Below, piece after piece: positions 1-6,263 of a stretch of 8,425 nt of DNA (the stretch's first letter is position 1; every line of letters starts with the position of its first letter). The position numbers and the translations under genes were made by a program. Under the pieces are notes generated by a model. That model was not told the DNA's origin. It ran no database searches and saw only the letters and a program-made list of their open reading frames with translations. The stretch comes from UBA2287 sp037442025 (lineage in GTDB: Bacteria > Bacteroidota > Bacteroidia > Bacteroidales > Tenuifilaceae): positions 1-8,425 of the forward strand of contig JBBIRB010000063.1 in NCBI GenBank assembly GCA_037442025.1, read 5' to 3'.

Positions 1-1
1 A

Positions 2-1144
2 AAAGTAAATAACTACATTCATCAGAATCTGCTTGGTTTTACTGCAAAAACACCCCGATGGGCAATTGCATACAAGTATAAGGCGGAGCAAGTTGCAACA
101 CAACTTGTAACTATCGATTATCAGGTTGGCCGGACTGGAGCCATTACGCCTGTTGCCAATTTAAACCCTATTCAGTTGGCCGGAACAACCGTAAAGAGGG
201 CTTCTCTACATAATTCCGATCAGATAGAGCTGCTCAATTTGCATTTAGGAGATACTGTATGGGTTGAAAAGGGTGGTGAAATTATACCAAAAATTGTTGG
301 GGTTGACCAAACCAAGCGAGCCTTTGGAACCAGCAAAGTGCAGTTTATTTCGCATTGCCCAGAATGCGGAAGTAAATTAATTCGACCCGAGGGTGAAGCA
401 AAACATTACTGCCCCAGTGTTTATGCATGTCCACCTCAAATAAAGGGTAGAATAGTACACTTTATTGGTCGCAAGGCTATGGATATTGACGGCTTGGGTG
501 AGGAAACGGTTGAACTCCTTTTTAACTCGGGACTCGTACAAGATCCGGCCGATTTGTATAGCCTCAGTTACGAGCAATTGCTAACACTGGATAGGTTTGC
601 CGAGAAATCGGCCACAAATGCCATAAACAGCATTGCCAGATCGAAGGAAATTCCATTTCATCGGCTTATATTTGCCCTAGGTATAAGATATGTTGGTGAA
701 ACAACAGCTCAGAAACTGGCTATGCACTTTGGTACTATTAATGCGCTTCGAAATGCACGTTTCGATGAGTTAATTGAAGTTGAAGAGGTGGGGGAGAGGA
801 TTGCGCAAAGTATAGTTGATTTTTTTAAAAACTCAATAAATACTGAGTTTGTTGAAAAACTTGAGAAATATGGAGTTAAAACATCCGAAGGTAAGAGCCT
901 AGAATTGGTTTCAACTAAATTAAAGGGCTACAATGTTGTTATTTCGGGTACTTTTTTTCGCGTTTCACGCGACGAGGCAAAGAGGTTGGTAGAGCTAAAC
1001 GGAGGCAAGGTTCTTTCGGCTGTGTCTGGAAGCGCTACTTTGGTAGTTGCTGGTGAAAACATGGGGCCGTCAAAACTCGAAAAGGCTACAAAACTGGGAA
1101 TACGCATAATTTCTGAAGATGAGTTTTTAAGTATGATTAGTTAA
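2..1144 (+). CDS. ligA: NAD-dependent DNA ligase LigA, C-terminal part (5' end outside window)
   Basis: LigA seals nicks in double-stranded DNA using NAD+ in replication and repair. The frame is open from the first complete codon at base 2, so the gene is cut by the window edge; 380 of roughly 670 residues are present. Visible in order: the end of the adenylation domain with KVN (motif IV end) and PRWAIAYK (motif V), then the OB-fold with QVGRTGAITPVA and LAGTTVKRASLHN. A four-cysteine zinc finger follows (CPEC, then C-x5-C, codons between 356 and 430), with the Bacteroidota-like CPPQIKG after it. Next come helix-hairpin-helix repeats (IDGLGEET, ALGIRYVGETTA, EVEEVGERIA) and a C-terminal BRCT domain starting near LKGYNVVISGTF. 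The TTG codon at 176 lies inside the OB-fold and is not a start, because homology continues upstream. An 11-base gap separates it from the next gene, suggesting co-transcription. Confidence 0.97.
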   Translation, partial: KVNNYIHQNLLGFTAKTPRWAIAYKYKAEQVATQLVTIDYQVGRTGAITPVANLNPIQLAGTTVKRASLHNSDQIELLNLHLGDTVWVEKGGEIIPKIVGVDQTKRAFGTSKVQFISHCPECGSKLIRPEGEAKHYCPSVYACPPQIKGRIVHFIGRKAMDIDGLGEETVELLFNSGLVQDPADLYSLSYEQLLTLDRFAEKSATNAINSIARSKEIPFHRLIFALGIRYVGETTAQKLAMHFGTINALRNARFDELIEVEEVGERIAQSIVDFFKNSINTEFVEKLEKYGVKTSEGKSLELVSTKLKGYNVVISGTFFRVSRDEAKRLVELNGGKVLSAVSGSATLVVAGENMGPSKLEKATKLGIRIISEDEFLSMIS

Positions 1145-1155
1145 TCGATTTAACA

Positions 1156-1734
1156 ATGGGACTGTTTACCAAGTACAAATTGCAATACGGGCTTTACAAA
1201 TTGAACAAACAGCTACGAACATTCAAGCGAAGCAAACGGGTACATAATTTCGAATCGGCCCGCTCTGTTGGAATATTAAGTCCTGCAAATACTAACGATA
1301 GTTTTGAACAAGTGCTCGAACTGGCACATTTCCTTTCAGCAAAAAACATTGATGTATCGGTACTTGTCTTTTGTCAACTTAAAGAAGTTCCTCAAAGCTT
1401 TTTACTCCGTCGCAACATTAACGTGTTTAATATTAAAGAAGTTAATTGGTACGGTAAGCCTATGGTTACCATTGCCGAGGACTTTATAAACAGAGAATTT
1501 GATATCCTTATCGACTTGAGTTTGATGGAACTTTTTCCTGTTAAGTGGATTGCCAGTTTATCGAAATCGAAATTTAAAGTTGGTGCCCTTAATTATTTAG
1601 GATGCCCCAACGATTTGATTATGAACGTTGGAAGAGGGGCTTCTTTAAATTATTTAATTGAGCAGTTAAAGTATTATCTTAATTATATTAACAACCGTTT
1701 TGCTCAGGAAAAACAGCTGGTTGCAAACGATTAA
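1156..1734 (+). CDS. Conserved protein of unknown function, DUF6913-like
   Basis: This is a 192-residue soluble protein with no signal peptide or membrane segment. It begins with a basic, helical N-terminus (about residues 1-30, rich in K and R), followed by an alternating strand/helix pattern: SVGILSP (37-43), a helix around 49-62, IDVSVLVF (65-72), NINVFNIKEVNWYGKP (87-102), FDILIDLS (115-122), and a tail with KVGALNYLG and a helical end. It resembles the Bacteroidota-restricted DUF6913 family, which I recall as an uncharacterised protein found near dapA or ligA; this assignment is from memory of the family pattern. It lies 11 bases after ligA and 12 before dapA, so it probably shares their transcript. 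ATG at 1156 is the first in-frame start after the ligA stop. No catalytic motif is recognisable, and I assign no function. Confidence 0.85.
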   Translation: MGLFTKYKLQYGLYKLNKQLRTFKRSKRVHNFESARSVGILSPANTNDSFEQVLELAHFLSAKNIDVSVLVFCQLKEVPQSFLLRRNINVFNIKEVNWYGKPMVTIAEDFINREFDILIDLSLMELFPVKWIASLSKSKFKVGALNYLGCPNDLIMNVGRGASLNYLIEQLKYYLNYINNRFAQEKQLVAND

Positions 1735-1746
1735 AATATTCATACA

Positions 1747-2625
1747 ATGAATAGCAAATTTAAAGGACTTGGAGTGGCGATGGTAACGCCCTTCGACGTT
1801 GAAAAAGAAATTGATTACAATGCAACCGAAAGAATGGTTGAACACCTTATAGGTGGGGGAGCCGATTATCTCGTACTTTTAGGAACCACCGGTGAGTCGG
1901 TAGTACTTTCCGATGATGAGAAACGTGAATTTGTTGACTATGTAATTGACAAAAACGACGGGAGAGTTCCTGTTGTTGTGGGTATGGGTGGTCACGATAC
2001 GGCTAAATTACTTAAAAGCATTAAAAGTTTCAATTTCAATGGGGTCGATGGAATCTTGTCGGTTACCCCTTACTATAATAAGCCCACTCAAAAAGGGTTG
2101 GAACTTCATTTCAGAGCTGTAGCCGCACAATGCCCCCTTCCAATAATTATATACAATGTTCCGGGGCGAACCGGAGTAAATATGACAGCTGAAACAACCC
2201 TTAAACTGGCCCACGAAGTGCCCAATATTGTGGCTGTTAAGGAGGCATCGGGTAATTTAACACAACAAAGCTACATTCTTCGCGACCGACCCGAGGGATT
2301 TTTGGTTCTTTCTGGCGACGACGGACTGGCCATGCCCCAATTAAGCATGGGAATGGATGGCGTAATATCGGTTGTTGGGAATGTGCTTCCCAAAGAATTT
2401 TCTATGCTTGTTAAAAATGCCATGCTGGGCAAACTCGATGTAGCTCGTGAGCAGCATTATAAACTAATCGAAATTATCGATGCACTTTTTCTCGAAGGGA
2501 ACCCGGGTGGAGCTAAAGCAGCTCTATCTATTTTAGGATTAATTGACAATAATTTGCGTTTACCGCTTGCCCCTGTGAGCGAGTCGGTTTACTACAAGTT
2601 GCAAATTCTTTTAGAAAATATTTAA
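1747..2625 (+). CDS. dapA: 4-hydroxy-tetrahydrodipicolinate synthase DapA
   Basis: DapA condenses pyruvate with aspartate-4-semialdehyde, the first committed step to meso-diaminopimelate (for peptidoglycan) and lysine; it is a cytoplasmic TIM-barrel aldolase. At 292 residues it has the usual family length. Diagnostic residues are present: GTTGE with T47-T48, TPYYNKP with Y110, YNVPGRTG with Y136 and R141, the Schiff-base lysine K165 in VAVKEASGN, and the GDDGLAMP loop. The ATG at 1747 gives the expected start (FKGLGVAMVTPF). It follows the DUF6913-like gene by 12 bases and is likely in the ligA transcript. A weak AT-rich hairpin (AACAT-TTTT-ATGTT, 2624-2637) spans its stop codon, but it is too weak to call a terminator. 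Confidence 0.98.
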   Translation: MNSKFKGLGVAMVTPFDVEKEIDYNATERMVEHLIGGGADYLVLLGTTGESVVLSDDEKREFVDYVIDKNDGRVPVVVGMGGHDTAKLLKSIKSFNFNGVDGILSVTPYYNKPTQKGLELHFRAVAAQCPLPIIIYNVPGRTGVNMTAETTLKLAHEVPNIVAVKEASGNLTQQSYILRDRPEGFLVLSGDDGLAMPQLSMGMDGVISVVGNVLPKEFSMLVKNAMLGKLDVAREQHYKLIEIIDALFLEGNPGGAKAALSILGLIDNNLRLPLAPVSESVYYKLQILLENI

Positions 2626-2662
2626 CATTTTTATGTTTTCACTTGTTAATGAGTACAATTTG

Positions 2663-2689
2663 AAACAACTAAAGAATAAACAACTAAAG
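2663..2689 (+). repeat. Perfect 12-base tandem direct repeat in the leader of the next gene
   Basis: AAACAACTAAAG occurs at 2663-2674 and again at 2678-2689, separated by AAT, giving a 15-base period. The second copy ends seven bases before the ATG at 2697. The segment is A-rich, which suits translation initiation in Bacteroidota, where Shine-Dalgarno pairing is weak. The sequence shows the repeat directly; any regulatory role is inference. Confidence 0.85.
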
Positions 2690-2696
2690 CAAAGCC

Positions 2697-3695
2697 ATGG
2701 CAAATCTTTCAACAAACTACATGGGTTTAAACTTAACCAACCCAATTATTGCATCGAGTTCTGGTTTAACCGGAAAACTCAAAGATATTGTTGAACTAGA
2801 AAAGAATGGAATTGGTGCCATTGTACTCAAATCGATATTTGAGGAGGAAATTATTTCGGAAACCCGAGACAATATAAACAGAATGCAGGCAAGCGGTTTC
2901 ATTTATCCCGAAACCATGGAGTATTTCGATTTCGACGAGATGGAAGATCCCGTTGCCAATTTTTTAAAACTTATTGCCGATGCTAAAAAAACTGTTTCGG
3001 TGCCAATAATAGCCAGTATTAATTGCGTAACTGCCGAAAAATGGCCCGATTTTGCCAAGAGAATTCAAAGTGCAGGAGCCGATGCTATTGAACTGAATGT
3101 ATTTGCGTTACCCACCGATTTAAATAGAACTGCAGAGCAAAACGAAGAACTATACTTTAAAGTAATTGAAAGTGTTCATAAAGTTACTACCCTGCCCATT
3201 GCCATCAAAATTAGCCCTTACAACTCATCGTTAGCCAATTTCATTAGTAAATTGAGCCAAACCGGAGTGAATAGTATTGTACTTTTCAATCGTTTTTACA
3301 GCCCCGATTTTGATATTCACAATTTCGATTTCACGTCGGCAAGCGTACTTTCAACCCCTGCAGAGATTGCCCTTTCGTTACGATGGATTGCCATTATGTC
3401 GGGAAGAGTGGATGTACATTTAGCTGCATCAACCGGAGTCCATAATGGAAGCGGTGCAATTAAGCAACTTCTTGCCGGAGCACAGGCAGTTCAGGTATGT
3501 TCTACTTTATACCGCAACGGTTTTGGCCAAATAAACCAGATAATTACCGAAATGAGCGAATGGATGGATGAAAAAGGGTTTAAAACCATCGACGATTTTA
3601 GAGGTAAAATGAGCCAGGTTCGCTCATACAACCCTGCCGCATTCGAAAGGGTTCAGTTCATGAAGTATTTTCGAGAAATGGAGCGACCCTACTAG
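2697..3695 (+). CDS. Dihydroorotate dehydrogenase-like flavoprotein (not a canonical PyrD)
   Basis: This 332-residue protein has a TIM-barrel, FMN-binding fold related to class 1 dihydroorotate dehydrogenases: GLNLTNPIIASSSGLTG (10-26) resembles the PyrD N-terminus, LK45 and IAIK171 align with the FMN and substrate lysines, and ASTGVHNGSGAIKQLLAGAQAVQV (244-267) resembles the C-terminal phosphate-binding region. The catalytic segment differs. Class 1 enzymes have NxSCPN with a Cys base, whereas here it reads ELNVFALPTD (132-141), with no Cys or Ser. This fits the widespread 'DHOD-like' subgroup often annotated as dihydroorotate dehydrogenase-like protein, whose reaction I do not know. No other pyrimidine gene is nearby. 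It sits 71 bases after dapA, downstream of a tandem repeat leader, and a terminator follows at 3747. The ATG at 2697 starts the conserved N-terminus directly. Confidence 0.9.
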   Translation: MANLSTNYMGLNLTNPIIASSSGLTGKLKDIVELEKNGIGAIVLKSIFEEEIISETRDNINRMQASGFIYPETMEYFDFDEMEDPVANFLKLIADAKKTVSVPIIASINCVTAEKWPDFAKRIQSAGADAIELNVFALPTDLNRTAEQNEELYFKVIESVHKVTTLPIAIKISPYNSSLANFISKLSQTGVNSIVLFNRFYSPDFDIHNFDFTSASVLSTPAEIALSLRWIAIMSGRVDVHLAASTGVHNGSGAIKQLLAGAQAVQVCSTLYRNGFGQINQIITEMSEWMDEKGFKTIDDFRGKMSQVRSYNPAAFERVQFMKYFREMERPY

Positions 3696-3746
3696 AACAA
3701 TAATTCACTGCATCTGTTGATATTAAAAGAAGGTTGTTAATATTAT

Positions 3747-3776
3747 GGGAATGCCCTAAAGGGCATTTCCCTTTTT
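3747..3776 (+). terminator. Rho-independent terminator after the DHOD-like gene
   Basis: Left arm GGGAATGCCC (3747-3756), loop TAAA, and right arm GGGCATTTCCC (3761-3771) form a 10-base-pair stem with a single T bulge, followed by TTTTT (3772-3776) and ATTT. It lies 51 bases past the stop at 3695 and 39 before the next start. It probably ends the ligA-dapA-DHOD-like transcript and separates it from the TPR operon. Confidence 0.85.
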
Positions 3777-3782
3777 ATTTGC

Positions 3783-3790
3783 TATGTTTG
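3783..3790 (+). promoter_or_regulatory. Candidate Bacteroidota -7 promoter box for the TPR operon
   Basis: TATGTTTG is an exact match to the Bacteroidota sigma-ABfr -7 consensus TAnnTTTG. It lies just after the terminator and 25 bases before the TPR ATG at 3816, which is where a promoter would be needed. No TTTG or TTG -33 element is visible at the usual 19-21 base spacing; that interval is occupied by the terminator hairpin. The call therefore rests on the -7 box and context only. Confidence 0.4.
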
Positions 3791-3815
3791 CATTGTATTT
3801 AATAAGTATTACCGA

Positions 3816-5219
3816 ATGAGAGAGGAGAACGAATTCGTTTTTGGCGAAGAGGAAACCCTCGATATAGTTCAGCGTTATGAGGATATGCTCCGTCAGAATC
3901 AAAGTGTATTCTTCGATGTAATTGAGTTCGAGAGCATTTTCGATTACTACCTATCCATCGATAAGCCTTCGCATGCACTCGAAGCAGCCGATATGGCTAT
4001 TAGAATGCACCCATATTCGCACGAAATTCAAATTCGAAGAGCTGAAGTTTTGAATATTGAGGGTAAGTTCGACGAGGCCTTACAAATTCTTACTTTCCTT
4101 GCTAAAGTTGAAGTCGAAAATCCTGAAGTTTTTTTCCTTATGGGGCAAGCCCATTTGTCCATCGACAATTTTAATGCTGCCAAGGATTGTTTCAATAGGG
4201 CTCTTGAACAGGTTCCGTTCGATAATAGTTTCGAATTGATTTCTCGAATAGCCTCCCTATACCAAGAGCGCGACGAGCACCGCATAGCTATTTCGTACCT
4301 TCAACGTGCCATACAGTCGCATCACTATTCAATTAGCACTCTCTTTGAGATTGCATTCTCATACGAACAAATTGGCGAATTCGAAAGAAGCATTCAGTAC
4401 TATAACGAGTATCTCGATATAAACCCTTTCTCTACCAATGTTTGGTATAACTTAGGGTTGGTCTACTCCCAAAAAGGCGATTTCGAAAATGCAGTTGATG
4501 CTTACGAATTTGCAGTTGCCATTTCACCCAATAACGCGTCGGCCCTTTATAATTTGGCAACTAGTTATGCTTCACTCGATAACTATTCCGAAGCCATAGG
4601 AATTTTTGTTGAACTTATAGCATATGAACCCAATAACCCCAAAGTATACTGTAATATTGGCGAATGCTACGAGAAACTTAATCAGTACACTAAAGCACAC
4701 GAGGCATACCAAATGGCTCTGAGTATTAACCCCGCCTTTGCCGAAGCCTACTACGGAATTGCAGTGGTAATGCTCGAATCTAAGAATTTAGAAAAAGCCT
4801 TAGGACTTATTAGGCAAGCCATATCGTTAGACGAAACCAACTACGATTTTTGGCTTGGGTTGGGAAAAACGCTCTATGAACTTAACAGAGTTAATGAAGC
4901 CCTCGATGCCTATAAGCAGGCAGTAATCGTAGACCCCGACGAGCCCGATGCCTATTTAGGAATAATTGAAATTTTACTTTACCAGCAAAAGTACAATGAA
5001 GTGGAACTTCTTTACCAGGAAATTTCAGAAAGTTTCTCCGATATTCATTTGCTCAAAGTAATTCGATCTGCTGCTCAATATTTTCTTGGTAATCCCATTG
5101 AGGCAGTCGGTTCACTTAAAGAAGCTTTGGAAATTGAACCCAATTCCATTTTCGATTTTCTTGAATTGGTACCGGAATCGTTGGGAAAGGAGTTTTTAAA
5201 CAAATACGGTAATATATAG
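3816..5219 (+). CDS. Cytoplasmic tetratricopeptide repeat (TPR) protein
   Basis: This is a 467-residue protein with no signal peptide or membrane helix. After an acidic N-terminal segment (1-30, rich in Glu) it is built almost wholly of about 12 TPR units of roughly 34 residues from about residue 37 to 450. Clear examples are VWYNLGLVYSQKGDFENAVD (near 210), ALYNLATSYASLDNYSEAI (near 244), VYCNIGECYEKLNQYTKAH (near 278) and FWLGLGKTLYELNRVNEALD (near 346). Such superhelical arrays scaffold protein-protein contacts; no enzymatic domain is visible, so its partner cannot be named. It follows a terminator and a candidate promoter, and precedes the methyltransferase-like gene by 15 bases, so it probably leads a three-gene operon with that gene and mgsA. 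The ATG at 3816 is supported by position and open context. The coding sequence is markedly rich in TCGA. Confidence 0.93.
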   Translation: MREENEFVFGEEETLDIVQRYEDMLRQNQSVFFDVIEFESIFDYYLSIDKPSHALEAADMAIRMHPYSHEIQIRRAEVLNIEGKFDEALQILTFLAKVEVENPEVFFLMGQAHLSIDNFNAAKDCFNRALEQVPFDNSFELISRIASLYQERDEHRIAISYLQRAIQSHHYSISTLFEIAFSYEQIGEFERSIQYYNEYLDINPFSTNVWYNLGLVYSQKGDFENAVDAYEFAVAISPNNASALYNLATSYASLDNYSEAIGIFVELIAYEPNNPKVYCNIGECYEKLNQYTKAHEAYQMALSINPAFAEAYYGIAVVMLESKNLEKALGLIRQAISLDETNYDFWLGLGKTLYELNRVNEALDAYKQAVIVDPDEPDAYLGIIEILLYQQKYNEVELLYQEISESFSDIHLLKVIRSAAQYFLGNPIEAVGSLKEALEIEPNSIFDFLELVPESLGKEFLNKYGNI

Positions 5220-5234
5220 TTTTCTACTTCCTTT

Positions 5235-5762
5235 ATGATTTTCAAACAGGTTCGCCAACGTAGATTTGATAAAACACTTTCGTTTATTGAGAAAGTTTTA
5301 CCAAACAAAACCTACACTATTATCGATTTAGGCCAACCCAACGATTTGGCCAGTCTCATTAAGCAAAGGGGATATAATATTACAAATACAACAGTTAAGG
5401 ACTTCGATTTTGAACCTAAAACCCTTGAAGGAAGCACTGCTGAGGTTGTTACAGCTTTCGAAATTATTGAACATTTGCTTTCTCCTTTCCCTCTTCTTCA
5501 GAATCTTCCGGGCGAAACGCTCATTGCTACAGTTCCTCTTAAATTATGGTTTGCAAAATCGTATAGAAACAAAAACGACGAGTACGATATGCATTACCAT
5601 GAGTTTGAGGATTGGCAATTCGATTGGTTATTAAAGAAAGCTGGATGGCAGGTAGTTTATAGTGAAAAGTGGATATTGCCTACAGGGCAACTGGGAATTA
5701 GGCCTCTTCTTCGCTTTTTCTATCCACGTATTTATGCTGTACACGCAAAAAGGATACATTAA
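5235..5762 (+). CDS. Short class I SAM methyltransferase-like protein with degenerate motif I
   Basis: This is a 175-residue soluble protein with a Rossmann methyltransferase layout. Strand 1 is TIIDLGQPNDLASLI (28-42), where the usual DxGxG loop becomes DLGQP. An acidic DFDF is at 57-60, and EVVTAFEIIEHLLSPFPLL (70-88) matches motif IV and the 'EviEHl' signature of Methyltransf_11/23-type enzymes. TLIATVPLKLW (95-105) matches the post-motif strand, with a late helix FEDWQFDWLLKKAGWQVV (124-141). The residues HYHEFEDWQFDWLLKKAGW (121-139) are typical of methyltransferases of small-molecule, lipid or sugar type, but the substrate is unknown. It is shorter than many relatives, lacking the N-terminal helices. 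It starts 15 bases after the TPR gene and ends 14 before mgsA. Loss of the second loop glycine may weaken SAM binding; fold is likely, activity uncertain. Confidence 0.82.
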   Translation: MIFKQVRQRRFDKTLSFIEKVLPNKTYTIIDLGQPNDLASLIKQRGYNITNTTVKDFDFEPKTLEGSTAEVVTAFEIIEHLLSPFPLLQNLPGETLIATVPLKLWFAKSYRNKNDEYDMHYHEFEDWQFDWLLKKAGWQVVYSEKWILPTGQLGIRPLLRFFYPRIYAVHAKRIH

Positions 5763-5776
5763 CTTAATAGTAATAA

Positions 5777-6244
5777 ATGAAACACACCAAAAATATTGCT
5801 CTGGTAGCCCACGACAACAGAAAAAACGATATGGTTGAATGGGTGGAGTGGAATTGGCACCGGTTACTTAAGCATAAACTCATTTGTACTGGTACAACGG
5901 GTAGGTTGGTAGAAGAGGCATTGCTCAGGATGCACAAGGATGAGACATCGAAGAGAATTTCGCTGACGCGTTTAAAGTCGGGACCTTTAGGCGGTGATCA
6001 GCAACTTGGCGCTATGATTGCCGAAGGCAACATTGATATTCTCATTTTCTTTTGGGATCCCATGCAGGCCCAACCTCACGATGTGGATGTGAAAGCTTTA
6101 CTTAGAATTGCGAGCGTTTACAATATTCCTACCGCAACCAATCGTTCAACTGCCGATTTTCTTATAGGTTCGCCTTTGCTCGACCAGGAGTATGCTCCCA
6201 AAATTAAAGATTATAGCAATTATATAAATAGGAGCATCGATTAG
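5777..6244 (+). CDS. mgsA: Methylglyoxal synthase MgsA
   Basis: MgsA converts dihydroxyacetone phosphate to methylglyoxal and inorganic phosphate, a bypass of lower glycolysis used when phosphate is scarce or sugar phosphates accumulate; it is a cytoplasmic enzyme. The 155-residue protein shows the family signatures: IALVAHDNRK (7-16, with D13), CTGTTG (37-42, phosphate binding), SGPLGGDQQ (68-76, with catalytic D74), LIFFWDP (89-95), PHDVDVKALLR (100-110, with H101) and NIPTATNRSTADF (116-128). Between GTTG and SGP it has about 25 residues where E. coli MgsA, from memory, has about 15, so there is an insertion of about 10 near residues 52-65 (MHKDETSKRISLTR). The catalytic residues are intact, so activity is expected. 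It is the last gene of the TPR-methyltransferase-mgsA run and converges on the minus-strand gene ending at 6264. Confidence 0.97.
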   Translation: MKHTKNIALVAHDNRKNDMVEWVEWNWHRLLKHKLICTGTTGRLVEEALLRMHKDETSKRISLTRLKSGPLGGDQQLGAMIAEGNIDILIFFWDPMQAQPHDVDVKALLRIASVYNIPTATNRSTADFLIGSPLLDQEYAPKIKDYSNYINRSID

Positions 6245-6263
6245 TGGAATAGCTGAGCTTAAT

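Noticed and set aside
176..178. TTG codon as a start for ligA
   Set aside because: LigA homology (PRWAIAYK, QVGRTGAITPVA) continues upstream in the same frame to base 2, so this is an internal leucine codon.
2624..2637. Hairpin AACAT-TTTT-ATGTT at the dapA stop as a terminator
   Set aside because: It has only five mostly A-T pairs, too weak for an intrinsic terminator.
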